The position numbers and the translations under genes are program-made. A stretch of 64,000 nt of DNA, taken from contig NC_083882.1 of the NCBI RefSeq assembly GCF_032452875.1, positions 62,573,614 through 62,637,613 on the forward strand. Reading direction: 5' to 3'. Under the pieces are notes generated by a model. That model was not told the DNA's origin. It saw only the letters and a list, made by a program, of their open reading frames with translations, and ran no database searches. The DNA is from Bos javanicus. Lineage: Eukaryota > Chordata > Mammalia > Artiodactyla > Bovidae. Below are positions 1 through 12,700 of the stretch, in pieces; the first letter of the stretch is position 1; every line of letters begins with the position of its first letter.

Positions 1-1657
1 AATACTGGAGCTTCAGCTCCAGCATCAGTCCTTCCAGTGAATATTTAGGGTTGATCTCCCTTAAGATTGACTGGTTTGATCTCCTTGCTGTCTAGGGAGA
101 GTCTTCTCCCTAGAAGTCTTCTCCAGCACCGCAGTTTGAAGGCATCAACTCTTTGTGTTCTGCCTTCTTTATAGTCCAGCTCTCACAACCCCATGTGACC
201 ACTGGGAAGACCTTAGCCTTAACTATATGGACCTTTGTCAGCAGAGAAATGTCTCTGCTTTTCCATACATTGTCTAGGTTTGTCATTGCTTTCCTGCCAA
301 GAAAGTAATCGTCTTCTGATTTGATGGCTGCAGTCACCGTCTGCAGTGATTTTGGAGACTGAGAAGAGGATATCTGTCACTATTTCCACATTTTCCCCTT
401 CTGTTTGTCATGCAATAATGGAGCTGGATGCCACCATCTGAGTTCTTAGTTTTTTTAATATTTCGTCTTAAGCCAGCTCTTTCCCTGTCCTCCTTCACCC
501 TCATCAAGAGGCTCTTTAGTATCTTTTCGCTTTCTGCCATTAGAGTGGTGTCATCTGCATATCTGAGATTGTTGATGTTTCTTCTGCCTCTCTTGATTCT
601 GGCTTTTAACTCAGCAATCCTGGCATTTCTCATGATATGTTCAGCATATAGGTTATACAAATAGGGTGACAGCAGACAGCCCTGTTGTACTCCTTTCTCA
701 ACCTTGAACCAATCAGTTTTTCCATACACATTTCTAACTGTTGCTTCTTGACCCACATACATGTGTCTCAGAAGACAGGTAAGATGGTCTGGTATTCCCA
801 TCTCTCTAAAAACTTTCCACAGTTTATCATGATCCACACAGTCAAAGGCTTTAGCACAGTTGATGAAACAGAGATAGATGTTTTTCTGAAATTCCCTTGT
901 TTTCTGTATAATCCAGGGAATGTTGGCAATTTGATCTCTAGTTCCTTTTTCTTTTCTGTAACCACCTTGGACATCTGGAAGTTCTTGGTTCACATAATAC
1001 TGAAGCCTAGCATGCAAGATTTTAAACATGACCTTACTAGAATGGGAGATGAGTGCAGTTGTCCAATGGTTATCACATTCTTTGGTACTACTATTCTTGG
1101 GAGTTGGGCTGAGGATTGACCTTTTCAGTCCTGTGGCCACTGCTGGGTCTTCCAGATTTGATGACATAATGAATACAAAACTTTGACGGTATCCTCCTTT
1201 AAGGATTTGGATAGTTCTGCTGGAATTTCATTGCATCCACTGGATTTATTAGCAACAGTGCTCTTGAGGCCCACTTGACTTCCCACTCCCACTGGCTCTG
1301 GGTGACCAACCATACAATCGTAGTAATCCAGTTCATTAAGATCTTTTATATACAGTTCTTCTCTGTATTCTTTCCATCTCTTCTTGGTCTCTTCAGCATC
1401 TACTAGATCTTTACAATTTTTTCCCTTATTGTGCCCATCTTTGGTCAGAATGCTTCATTGATGTTTCCAATTTTCCTGAAGAGATCTCTAGTCTTTCCCC
1501 TTTAGTTGTTTTCTTCTATTATTAAGTACTGTTCATTAAAGAAGGCATTCTTTTTTCTCCAAGTTATTCTTTGAAACTCTGTGTTTAATTGGATGTACCT
1601 TTCCCTCTCTCCCTTGCTTTTTGTGTCTCTTTGTTCTTCCACTGTTCGTAAAGCCTT
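1..1657 (-). mobile_element. BovB (RTE) LINE fragment, cut by the window edge
   Basis: This is the reverse-transcriptase part of a BovB element in antisense to ELP4. The largest decayed frame (334-1167) shows the RT block with YADDTTLMAESEK and the preceding KGVQQGCLLSPYLYNLYAE. Stops and frameshifts make it inactive. It corresponds to about 9998-11640 of the near-complete copy at 9795-13200. Its 3' part lies outside the window. At 1653-1657 it abuts an opposite-orientation BovB with a shared GCCTT. Confidence 0.93.
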
Positions 1658-4548
1658 GTGTAACTCAATGAAGCTATGAGCCATGCAGTGCAGGGCCACC
1701 CCAGATGGACAGGTTATAGCAGAGAGTTCTGACAAAACGTTCTACTAGAGGAGGGAATGGCAAACTATCCTAGTATACTTGTCGTGAGAACCTCATGAAC
1801 TGTATAAAATGGCAAAAATATATTACACCAAAAGATGAGTCCCCTAGGTCTTAAGGTGTCCAATATGCTACTGGGGAAGAACAGAGGAGAATTACCAAAA
1901 GCCCCAGAATGAATGAAGTGGCTGAGCCAAAGCAGATACGATGCTCAGTTGTGGATGTGTCTGGCGACAAAAGTAAAATCTGATGCTGCAAGGAACAGTA
2001 TTGTATGGGAACCTGGAATGTTAGGTCCATGAATCAAGGAAAATTGGATGTGGTCAAGCAGGAGATGGTAAGAATAAACATCGACATCCTAGGAATCAGC
2101 GAACTAAAATGGACAGGAATTGACAAATTTAATTCAGATGACCATTATATATACTACTGTGGGCAAGAATCCCATAGAAGACAGAGTAGCCCTCATAATC
2201 AACAAAAGAGTCCGAAATACAGTACTTGGGTGCAACCTCAAAAATGACAGAATGATCTTAGTTCATTCCGAAGGCAAGCCATTCAACATCACAGTAATCC
2301 AGGTCTATGCCCCTACCACCGGTGCTGAAGAAGCTGAAGTTGACCAGTTCTATGAAGACCTAAAAGACCTCCTAGAACTAACACCTAAAAGCAGTGTTCT
2401 ATTCATCTTTGGGGATAGGAATGCAAAAGTAGGAAGTCAAGATATACCTGGAGTCCTGGAGTAATGGGCAAGTTCAGCCTTGGAGAACAAAATGAAGCAG
2501 GGCAAAGACCAACTGAATTCTGCCAAGAAAATGCACTAGTCATGGCAAATACCCTTTTTCAACAAGACGAGAGAGAACTTTACACATGTACATCACCAAA
2601 TGGTCAATACCAAAATCAAATTGATTAAATTTTTTGTAGCCAAAGATGGAGAAACTGTATACAGTCAGCAAAAACAAGACCTGGAACTGACTGTGGCTCC
2701 GATCATCAGCAAAATTCAGCTTAACTAAAGAAAACTGGGAAAAAAGACTAGGCCAGCCAGGTATGACTTAAATCATATCCCATATGAATTCACAGTAGAG
2801 GTAACAAATAGATTCAAGGGACTAGATCTACTTAACAATGTGCCTGAAGAACTCTTAACAGAGGTCCATAACACTATACAGGTGGAGGTGATCAAAACCA
2901 TCCCAAAGAAAAAGAAGGCAGAAATGGTATGGACCTAACAGAAGCAGAAGATATTAAGAAGAGGTGGCAAGAATACACATAAGAACTATACAAAACAGAT
3001 CTTCATGACCAAGATAACCACGATGGTGTGATCACTCACCTAGAGCCAGACATCCTGGAATGTGAAGTCAAGTAGGCCTTAGGAATCATCTCTACGAACA
3101 AAGCTAGTGGAGGTGATGAAATTCCAGTTGAGCTATTTCAAATCCTAAAAGATGATGTTGTGAAAGTGCTACACTCAATATGCCAGCAAATTTGGAAACC
3201 TCAGCAGTCGCCACAGAACAGTTTTCATTCCAATCCCGAAGAAGGGCAATGCCAAAGAATGTTCACACTATCGCACAATTGCACTCATTTCACACTCTAG
3301 CCAAGTAATGCTCAAAATTCTCCAAGCCAGGCTTCATCAGTACATGAACCGTGAAATTCCAGATGTTCAAGCTGGTTTTAGAAAAGGCAAAGAAACCAGA
3401 GATCAAATTGCCAACATCCGTTGGATCATTGAAAAATCAAGAGAATTCCAGGAAAACATCTACTTCTGCTTTATTGACTACGCCAAAGCCTTTGACTATG
3501 TAGATCACAATAAACTGTGGAAAATTCTGAAAGAGGTGGGAATACCAGATCACCTGACCTGCCTCCTGGGAAATCTGTATGCAGGTCAAGAAGCAACAGT
3601 TAGAACTGGACATGGAACAACAGACTGATTCCAAATTGGGAAAGGAGTACGTCAAGGCTGTATATTGTCACCTTGCTTATTTAATTTATATGCAGAGTAC
3701 ATCATGAGAAATGCTGGACTGGATGAAACACAAGCTGGAATCAAGATTGCCGGGAGAAATATCAATAACCTCAGATATGCAGATGACACCACACTTACGG
3801 CAGAAAGCAAGGAAGAACTAAAGAGCCTCTTGATGAAAGTGAAAGAGGAAAGTGAAAAAGTTGGCTTAAAACTCAGCATTCAGAAAACTAAGATCGTAGC
3901 ATCTGGTCCCATTACTTCATGGCAAATAGATGGGGAAACAGTGACAGACTTTATTTTCTTGGGCTCCAAAATCACTGCAGATGGTGACTGCAGCCACGAA
4001 ATTAAAAGGCAGTTGCTCCTTGGAAGAAAAGTTATAACCAACTTTGACAGCATATTAAAAAGCAGAGACATTACTTTGCCAACAGAGGTCCATCTAGTCA
4101 AAGCTATATTTTTTCCAGTAGTCATGTATGGATGTGAGAGTTGGACTATAAAGAAAACTGAGCGCCAAAGAATTGATGCTTTTGAACTGTGTTGTTGGAG
4201 AAGACTCTTGAGAGTCCCTTGGACTGCAAGGAGGTCCAACCAGTCCATCCTAAAGGAGATCAGTCCTGAATATTCATTTGAAAGGACTGATGCTGAAACT
4301 GAAGCTCCAATGATTTGGCCTCCTGATGCATAGAACTGACTAAATTGAAAAGACCCTGATTCTGGGAGAGATTGAAGGTGGGAGGAGAAGGGGATGAAAG
4401 AGGATGAGATGGTTGGGTGGCATCACCAACTGGATGGACATGAATTTGAGTAAGCTCCAAGAGTTGCTGATGGACAGGGAAGCTTGACGTGCTGCAGTCC
4501 ATGAGGTTGCAAAGAGTCAGACAGGACTGAGCAAATGAACTGAACTGA
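1653..4548 (+). mobile_element. BovB LINE, 5'-truncated with internal deletion
   Basis: This copy lacks roughly the first 280 bp of BovB. The apurinic-endonuclease region starts near 2005 (GTWNVRSMNQGKLDVVKQEM) and is broken into two frames. The linker is shortened: at about 2915-2930 the sequence jumps from the post-endonuclease segment to the LTEAEDIKKRW-equivalent, removing about 250 bp relative to the copy at 9795-13200. RT follows in frames 3308-3628 and 3665-4333, with an in-frame stop near 3626 and YADDTTLTAE around 3777. The 3' end carries the typical GAACTGAACTGAA tail. It is inactive. Confidence 0.93.
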
Positions 4549-4589
4549 AGGCAAAATGGTTATCTGAGGAGGCTTTACAAATATCCATA

Positions 4590-6394
4590 GTACTTATTTC
4601 ATTTATTTACTTTTCAACCACCTTCCTCCAATTCCCCCTCCCACTACCCTCTACCTTTGGTACCCAATGTCTAATCTTTTTTCTGTAAGTTAGTTTCTAT
4701 TTTATTTGCTTTTAGATTCCACGTGTGAGATTTTACAGCATTTGCCCTTTTCTGTCTGACCTATTTCGCTCAGCATAATGCCACTAAGTTCCATCCTAGT
4801 TGTTGCAAATGACAGGATTTTCTCATTTTTTAAAGACTAAACAACATTCCAATATATATATCACAACTTCTTTATTCATTTATCCATCAATTGACACTTA
4901 GGTTTTTTCCATTTCTTAACTGTTGTAAATAAAGCTGCTATGAACTTGGGGTTGCAGATACCTTTTTGAGTTAGTGTTTTCATTTCCTTTAAATATATTC
5001 CCAGAAGTTTAATTACTGGATCCTATGGTAGTTCCACTGCACCAGTTTACAGTCCCACCAACACAGGACATCCATGCCAGCATTTGTTATCTCTTTACCT
5101 TTCCCATGATGGCTGTTCTAACAGGCGTGAAGTAATTATCTTAGCAACTTAGCCTTGTGCTTTTAGCTTGCGTTTCTGTAATGACTAGTGTTGTGGAGCA
5201 TATTCTCATGTACCTGTTGGCCTTTTTAGTATCATCTTTGGAAAAATGTCTATTCAGATCCTTTCTCCATTTTTTAATTGTTTTTTTTTCTTTACTGTTG
5301 AGTTATATGAGTTTTTAAATACATTTTGGATATTAACCCCTAACAGATACATGGCTTACAAAAACTTTTTCCCAGTCCATAGATTATTTTTTCACTTTGT
5401 TGATTTTTTCTTTGGCTGTAAAGAAACTTTTTAGTTTGATGTAGTCAACTTGTTTATTTTTTAGTTTGTTGCATATGCTTTAGGTATCAAATCCATATAT
5501 GTTACCAAGATCCATGTCAAGGAGTTTTATTCTTATGTTTTCTTTTAGGAGTTTCATGATTGCAGGTCTTACATTTAAGTCTTTAATGTGTTTCAAGTTA
5601 ATTTTTGTGAGTGGAGTAATATAGGGGTTCACTTTCATTCTTTTACATTTCAATTTCCAGTTATCCCAATACCATTTATTGAACAAAAGGTCTTTTCTTT
5701 TTTGAGTCTTCTTGGCTACCTTGTCAAACATTAGTTGACCATGTATGCTTGGGTTTATTTCTGGGCTTTCAAGTGTGTTCCAGTGTTCTATTTATGTCAA
5801 TATCATACTGTTCTGATTAATATAGCTTTATCATATAGCTTGAAATCAAGAAGTGTGTTGCATCCTGCTTTGTTCTTCTTTCTCAAAATTTCTGTGGCTT
5901 TTGACAGTCTTTAGTGTTTTTTCTACTTCTATAAAAATTGCCATTAGAATCTTGATAAGGATTGTACTGAATCTGTGAATCAAGGGTCCTCAACCTCCAG
6001 GCCACAGCCTGCTGGTACTGCCTGTCATATCCGAGGTGACATTAGATTAAAAATAAAATGCACAATAAATGTAATATGCTTGAATAACCCAAAATTATCC
6101 CTCCCTCACCTGCCCCAGTCTGTGGAAAAATTGTCTTCCACAAACCTGGTCATTGGTGCCAAAAATGTTAGAGACCACTGCTATAAATGACTTCTGGTAG
6201 TATTAACGTTTTAACAATATTAATTCCACAATCCATGAACATGGAATACCTTTCCGTTTATTTGTGTCTTCTTCAGTTTCTTTCATCAATGCCTTACAGT
6301 TTTCATAATAGAGATCTTTCACCTCCTTGGTTAAATTTACTTCTAAGTATTTTATTGTTTTTGATGTTATTGTAAATGGGATGATATTTCGTAA
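4590..6394 (-). mobile_element. L1 LINE 3' end, interrupted by a hAT element
   Basis: Antisense L1 3' UTR and distal ORF2 sequence. The + strand reads like the familiar reverse complement of L1 (CTCAGCATAATGCC near 4771, CCATGAACATGGAATA near 6233, CACCTCCTTGGTTAAATT near 6320). L1 homology stops at 5980 and resumes at 6181 on the far side of a DNA transposon. This shows the order of insertion. Confidence 0.85.
5981..6180 (+). mobile_element. MER1-type hAT-Charlie non-autonomous transposon
   Basis: It begins CAAGGGTCCTCAACC and ends with GAGACCACTG, the terminal pattern of the MER1 group. It also holds the recognisable GTGGAAAAATTGTCTTCCAC segment near 6121. It is flanked by 8-bp near-duplications, CTGTGAAT (5973-5980) and CTATAAAT (6181-6188), which match at 6 of 8 positions. 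This fits a hAT target-site duplication inside the older L1. The orientation label is nominal. Confidence 0.75.
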
Positions 6395-6399
6395 AAATT

Positions 6400-6540
6400 A
6401 CTGAGCCCATGCAAGCCACAGCTACTGAAGCCCATGCTCTACAACAAGAGAAGCTACAGCCTCGAGAAGCCCTTGCACCACAGCTAGAGAAAGCCCTCAC
6501 ACCAAACAAAGACCCAGCACGACCAAATAAATAAATAATA
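6400..6540 (+). mobile_element. CHR-type tRNA-derived SINE, 5'-truncated
   Basis: The repeated phrases GAGCCC, AGAAGCC and AGAGAAAGCCC, followed by AAGACCCAGCACGACC and an (AAAT)n tail at 6524-6540, are typical of the cetartiodactyl CHR SINE family. The tRNA-related 5' part is missing. Confidence 0.75.
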
Positions 6541-7260
6541 TAGAAAGAAATGGGCTCACACATTTAGAAAACAAAAATAAATGCATGGCATACTGTCAAT
6601 CACATTACCTTCCTGCCAACCTCAGACACAGCCTTAGAATTCTCTGTGGAGTGTCTGGGTGCTTCCTACCAGTTAATGAGAATTTGAATTATGAGGGGAA
6701 ATCCATTATAAGTCCACATTATGAAAATATAAACTTCTCAAGATTGTATTCAAGATTTATACCACCTAATCCAAGCCTACCTTTTTGGTCTGTGTCCTAT
6801 GTGTGCATAAAACACTATATTCACCCGTGCTATGAGAACTGCTCTGTGTGAATTGCTTGTATATCTGCTGGTGATGCTTTTCACTTTTTCACCAACTCAT
6901 CATTCTCCAAGTGTATATAATATGTAATTATCTAATTTCTTATATTTGTTTCCATAATACCACATGTATTTTAAAGTACTTTTATACATTGTTTTTAATT
7001 AGTTGGTAGTATAATTCTTTTGTCCACCAGAAAAAATTCTGTATAAGGCAGGGAGCTTGTTTTATTTTCTCTTGTATCTCTAGCACCTGTATTAATGCTG
7101 TTTATTCATTCAATCAGAAAATACTGTTTAAGCATCAACTGTATACCAAGTATAAAATGTGTTGTAATGGGTATATATTAAGCAGTGGTTAATTGTTCTA
7201 ATTCAGATGGGAATGGTGTTTGAATAGTATCATTTTTAAGTGTGATTTAAGTGACTGTGA
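6541..7260. other. intronic sequence, partly L2-like
   Basis: This is AT-rich intron without a supported gene. About 7030-7110 resembles an L2 3' end (AAGGCAGGGAGCTTG ... CTAGCACC). The next 50 bp (ATTCATTCAATCAG ...) resemble an L2 end in the other orientation. Nothing else is recognisable. Confidence 0.4.
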
Positions 7261-8270
7261 ACAAACTACAAATTGGAGAGGGAATACTTGCAGCTCATAA
7301 AATAGAATAAGAAATAGTCTACCATCTCAACTTTTAAGAACAGAAAAAATTGTAAAGTACTATAGGTGGCTCTTAAACATAAGAACAAATGCCAAATTTC
7401 AGTTATAATAAAAGAAATGCAAATTAAAGCTAAATTAAAATTAATGCAAATTAAAACCTGCCATTTTTCTCTTACTAGATTGTCAATAATCTAAAACGTT
7501 TGGTAAGACATTAAATTAGCAAAGACAGGAAGAAACTAGTACTCTCATGCTTTGCTGGTAGAAATGTAAATAGCTTCCGTGGAAGGTAATTTGTCATTAT
7601 CCTTCAAAATTACAAAAGCTTGTACCGTTTGACTTTTTTATTGGAAATTTAAATCATTAATATATTTACTCAGGTGTAAAATATGAATTTTACCTCAAAC
7701 CTGTATATGAGGCATGTTTTTTTATAGCAAAAAATTAGAAATAGTCTAAATGTCCATAAGTAAGCAACTAGTTGGAAAAGGCAATGGCACCCCACTCCAG
7801 TACTTTTGCCTGGAAAATCCCATGGACAGAGAAGCCTGGTAGGCTGCAGTCCATGGGGTCATAAGAGTCGGACACGACTGAGCGACTTCACTTTCACTTC
7901 TCACTTTCATGCACTGGAGAAGGCAGTGGCACCCCACTCCAGTACTCTTGCCTGGAAAATCCCAAGGACGGAGGAGCCTGGTGGGCTGCAGTTCATGGGG
8001 TTGCGAAGAGTCGGACATGACTGAGCGACTTCACTTTTCACTTTCCTGCATTGGAGAAGGAAATGGCAACCACTCTAGTGTTCTTGCCTGGAGAATCCCA
8101 GGGACAGGGGAGCCTGGTGGGTTGCCGTCTATGGGATCACACAGAGTCAGACACGACTGAAGCGACTTAGCAGCAGCAAGCAACTAGTTAAATAAATTGT
8201 GGTAAATGTGTATGGTAGAAAATCATACATTTGTATTAAAAAGTGAAAGGAAGCTCAGCAGTCAGAAATT
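7260..8270 (+). mobile_element. L1 LINE fragment hosting a Bov-A2 insertion
   Basis: Distal ORF2/3' L1-type sequence runs from about 7260 to 7761 (AATGCAAATTAAA; GCTTTGCTGGTAGAAATGTAAA near 7550; AAATGTCCATAAG at 7748). It continues after the SINE at 8190-8270 (AAATAAATTGTGGTAAATGT). The host L1 is old and coding-incompetent. Confidence 0.7.
7774..8177 (+). mobile_element. Bov-A2 SINE, three tandem monomers
   Basis: Three consecutive units of about 130 bp each start with a CTGGAGAAGG-like phrase and end with GAGTCGGACACGACTGAGCG-like sequence. The element ends GACTTAGCAGCAGC. It is bounded by perfect 12-bp target-site duplications AAGCAACTAGTT at 7762-7773 and 8178-8189. Most Bov-A2 copies have two monomers, so three units is a small oddity. 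Confidence 0.93.
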
Positions 8271-8990
8271 GTTGCAGAGATAGCTTAGAATGTGAATGAG
8301 AACTGGGTATAAGAGGCCAGAGTAAATGTAGTTGCTCTGCTTGGAAAATGTGAATTAATTTATAAGGATTAAAACAATGTAGGATTTACACTTGAGAACC
8401 CTAATGGCAAAAACTTCATGTAATCTGTAATCTGACAGATTCATTTAAGTAACTGGGCTTAAGGATGACTTTTGTAAAAAGTAACCGTATTTCTAATTTT
8501 TCTGCTGGTGTGTTCTGAAAGACATTAAGAATATAAACTCCAAGTTGAATTTGGTTTTTGTGTAAAGGTAGTATACCAATTCAGTTTTACTTTATATAAA
8601 ATACTTGTATCTTCCATTTCCTTTTTTTTTAAACTCTTATCTTGGTTTTGGTCTTTTCATGGTCTCTTGAAGTGAAGTTGTCAGTGAAGATACGAGTAAT
8701 TGAAACTAAGATTTTTCTTACTGCTTGTTGTGAAATCTGTTTCAGTTGGGGAGAAAATTCTTTATTTCTTTATAATTTTGGTTTCTTTCTGTATTGTAAT
8801 TGCAGACACTCTTCCTACCCCCTTTTATATATGAGTAATACTGCTTATTCTGTTTTTTCCTTTTAGAGTATAGTGTGCTTGAAGTTGTTGCTATGGGAGT
8901 AAACTTCTGCGATGTTACACATTTACATGTAAACCTAAGTTTTCAAGGCTTAGAGCTTGAGTGTTTTAGATTTATGATTTTACAATGGTT
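8270..8990. other. unassigned intronic sequence
   Basis: AT-rich unique-looking intron. Short open frames here (8642-8866, 8875-9084) have no recognisable motif and look like chance. Confidence 0.5.
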
Positions 8991-9275
8991 TTCTCCAGAT
9001 GATTTACTTTCCCATTTTCTTCAAGACTCCACTAAAATATCACTCTATTGGGAATGTCTTCCTTTGTCACTCTATATAAAATAAAACCACTCTCTCATAC
9101 CCTTTCACCACCATATTTTTCTTCAGAGAACTTATCACCACTTAGCATATAGCATATCATCTATCTCCTCTGACTAGAGTGTGAGTCAGTGGGAGAAAAA
9201 GACTTTGACTGTTTGTTTTCCTGGTCTGTAGTAGGTGCTCAGTAGTTGTTTGTTGAATACATGAGTGAATGAATT
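8990..9275 (+). mobile_element. L2 LINE 3' end
   Basis: The order of phrases is that of the L2 3' terminus: AACTTATCACCACTTAGCAT (9129), CTAGAGTGTGAGTCAGTGGG (9173), GGTGCTCAGTAGTTGTTTGT (9234) and GAATACATGAGTGAATGAA at the end. It is old and diverged. Confidence 0.75.
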
Positions 9276-9783
9276 ATTTGGTGTGTAAATTAAATGTTAA
9301 AGTGAGTTAAGTTGCATTAATGAATACACACCAAGTAGCAGCTTATTTTGAATTTACACCTAGTGGACAAGCTTTCGTTTACTAGTATTTATAAGCAAGT
9401 TCTATCAAGTTTAGAAAAATAGAGTCATCTTCTGACTTTGCTTTTCTTTGAAATGTCACTAGCCTGTATATTTGCCTGTCACAGAAATTTTGTACATCAT
9501 TTACCAAGACTGATAAACTTTGATGATCACTTGTCATTATCTACTTTATAAATCCAGACCTTATCTTGCCATTATCAGTATAAAAACAACAGTAAAACCC
9601 CGATTTTCTGTATTTTACTTGAGAAAAAATAGAGTTAATACTGCTATGAGTAAAGTTTAATCAAGTAATCCAAAACAAAATGTAACAGAAAGGCATTCTG
9701 TCGATTTTCAGAGATGCCTTTTAATATAAATTATCACTCAGTTCTAAGAATATAGTCCTATTCCCATTTAGGGAATGCAAAAA
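9276..9783. other. unassigned intronic sequence
   Basis: AT-rich intron with no recognisable gene, repeat or structured RNA. Confidence 0.5.
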
Positions 9784-9794
9784 AGAATAAAAAT

Positions 9795-12700
9795 CAGATC
9801 AGTCGCTCAGTCATGTCCGACTCAGGCCTCCCTGTCATCACCAACTCCCGGAGTTCACTGAGACTCACGTCCATCGAGTCAGTGATGCCATCCAGCCATC
9901 TCATCCTCTGTCGTCCCCTTCTCCTCCTGCCCCCAATCCCTCCCAGCATCAGAGTCTTTTCCAATGAGTCAACTCTTTGCATGAGGTGGCCAAAGTACTG
10001 GAGTTTCAGCTTTAGCATCATTCCTTCCAAAGAAATCCCAGGGCTGATCTCCTTCAGAATGGACTGGTTGGATCTCCTTGCAGTCCAAGGGACTCTCAAG
10101 AGTCTTCTCCAACACCACAGTTCAAAAGCATCAATTCTTCGGCACTCAGCCTTCTTCACAGTCCAACTCTCACATCCATACATGACCACAGGAAAAACCA
10201 TAGCCTTGACTAGACGAACCTTTGTTGGCAAAGTAATGTCTCTGCTTTTGAATATGCTATCTAGGTTGGTCATAACTTTCCTTCCAAGGAGTAAGCGTCT
10301 TTTAATTTCATGGCTGCAGTCACCATCTGCAGTGATTTTGGAGCCCCCCAAAATAAAGTCTGACACTGTTTCCACTGTTTCCCCATCTATTTCCCATGAA
10401 GTGGTGGGACCGGATGCCATGATCTTCGTTTTCTGAATGTTGAGCTTTAAGCCAACTTTTTCACTCTCCACTTTCACTTTCATCGAGAGGCTTTTGAGTT
10501 CCTCTTCACTTTCTGCCATAAGGGTGGTGTCATCTGCATAGCTGAGGTGATTGATATTTCTCCCGGCAATCTTGATTCCAGCTTGTGTTTCTTCCAGTCC
10601 AGCATTTCTCATGATGTACTCTGCATATAAGTTAAATAAACAGGGTGACAATATACAGCCTTGACGTACTCCTTTTCCTATTTGGAACCAGTCTGTTGTT
10701 CCGTGTCCAGTTCTAACTGTTGCTTCCTGACCTGCATTCAAATTTCTCAAGAGGCAGATCAGGTGGTCTGGTATTCCCATCTCTTGAAGAATTTTCCACA
10801 GTTTATTGTGATCCACACAAAGGCTTTGGCATAGTCACTAAAGCAGAAATAGATGTTTTTCTTGAACTCTCTTGCTTTTTCCATGATCCAGCAGGTGTTG
10901 GCAATTTGATCTCTGGTCCCTCTGCCTTTTCTAAAACCAGCTTGAACATCTGGAAGTTCATGGTTCACATATTGCTGAAGCCTGACTTGGAAAATTTTGA
11001 GCATTACTTTACTAGCGTGTGAGATGAGTGCAATTATGCGGTAGTTTGAGCATTCTTTGGCATTGCCTTTCTTTGGGATTGGAATGAAAACTGACCTTTT
11101 CCAGTCCTGTGGCCACTGCTGAGTTTTCCAAATTTGCTGGCATATTGAGTGCAGCACTTTTACAGCATAATCTTTCAGGATTTGGAATAGCTCCACTGGA
11201 ATTCCATCACCTCCACTAGCTTTGTTCATAGTGATGCTTTTTAAGGCCCACTTGACTTCACATTCCAGGATGTCTGGCTCTAGGTCAGTGATCACACCAT
11301 CGTGATTATCTGGGTCATGAAGATCTTTTTTGTACAGTTCTGTGTATTCTTGCCATCTCTTCTTAATATCTTCTGCTTCTGTTAGGTCCATACCATTTCT
11401 GTCCTTTATTGAGCTCATCTTTGCATGAAATGTTCCTTTGGTATCTCTGATTTTCTTGAAGAAATCCGTAGTCTTTCCCATTCTGTTGTTTTCCTCTGTT
11501 TCTTTGCATTGATCGCCAAAGAAGGCTTTCTTATCTCTTCTTGCTATTCTTTGGAACTCTGCATTCAGATGTTTATATCTTTCCTTTTCTCCTTTGCTTT
11601 TCGCTTCCCTTCTTTTCACAGCTATTTGTAAGGCCTCCCAGACAGCCATTTTGCTTTTTTGCATTTCTTTTCCATGGGGATGGTCTTGATCCCTGTCTCC
11701 TGTACAATGTCACGAACCTTATTCCATAGTTCATCAGGCACTCTATCTATCAGATCTAGGCCCTTAAATCTATTTCTCACTTCCACTGTATAATCATAAG
11801 GGATTTGATTTAGGTCATACCTGAATGGTCTAGTGGTTTTCCCTACTTTCTTCAATTTAAGTCTGAATTTGGCAATAAGGAGTTCATGGTCTGAGCCACA
11901 GTCAGCTCCTGGTCTTGTTTATGCTGACTGTATAGAGCTTCTCCATCTTTGGCTGCAAAGAATATAATCAATCTGATTTCTGTGTTGACCATCTGGTGAT
12001 GTCCCTGTATAGAGTCTTCTCTTGTGTTGTTGGAAGAGGGTGTTTGTTATGACCAGTGCGTTTTCTTGGCAAAATTCTATTAGTCTTTGCCCTGCTTCAT
12101 TCCATATTCCAAGGCCAAATTTGCCTGTTACTCCAGATGTTTCTTGACTTCCTACTTTTGCATTCGAGTCCCCTATAATGAAAAGGACATCTTTTTGGGG
12201 TATTAGTTCTAAAAGGTCTTGCAGGTCTTCATAGAACCGTTCAACTTCAGCTTCTTCAGCGTTACTGGTTGGGGCATAGACTTGGATTACTGTGATATTG
12301 AATGGTTTGCCTTGGAAACGAACAAAGATCATTCTGTCATTTTTGAGATTGCATCCAAGTATTGCATTTCAGACTCTTTTGTTGACCATGATGGCCACTC
12401 CATTTCTTCTGAGGGATTCCTGCCCGCAGTAGTAGATATAATGGTCATCTGAGTTAAATTCACCCATTCCAGTCCATTTCAGTTCACTGATTCCTAGAAT
12501 GTCGACGTTCACTCTTGCCATCTCTTGTTTGACCACTTCCAATTTGCCGTGATTCATGGACCTGACATTCCAGGTTCCTATGCAATATTGCTCTTTCCAG
12601 CATCGGACCTTGCTTCTATCACCAGTCACATCCACAGCTGCGTATTCCTTTTGCTTTGGCTCCATCCCTTCATTCTTTCTGGAGTTATTTCTCCACTGAT

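Noticed and set aside
1..4548. Twin-primed single BovB insertion
   Set aside because: Both oppositely oriented pieces contain the same RT region, so they are separate copies rather than two halves of one.
7417..7451. Two ATGCAAAT octamers as a POU-factor enhancer
   Set aside because: Both lie in L1 sequence where this word is part of the consensus.
7774..8177. Regular ~130-bp tandem units as a CRISPR or satellite array
   Set aside because: The units are Bov-A2 SINE monomers with a target-site duplication, in a mammalian genome.
9813..10436. 207-codon plus-strand frame across BovB, and similar ones at 22349, 23920 and 25035
   Set aside because: They are antisense shadows of the BovB coding strand. 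They repeat only because the element repeats.
9794..11664. Long minus-strand frames (340 and 301 aa) as a host gene
   Set aside because: They are the split reverse transcriptase of a BovB LINE. The same sequence recurs at seven other places in the window.
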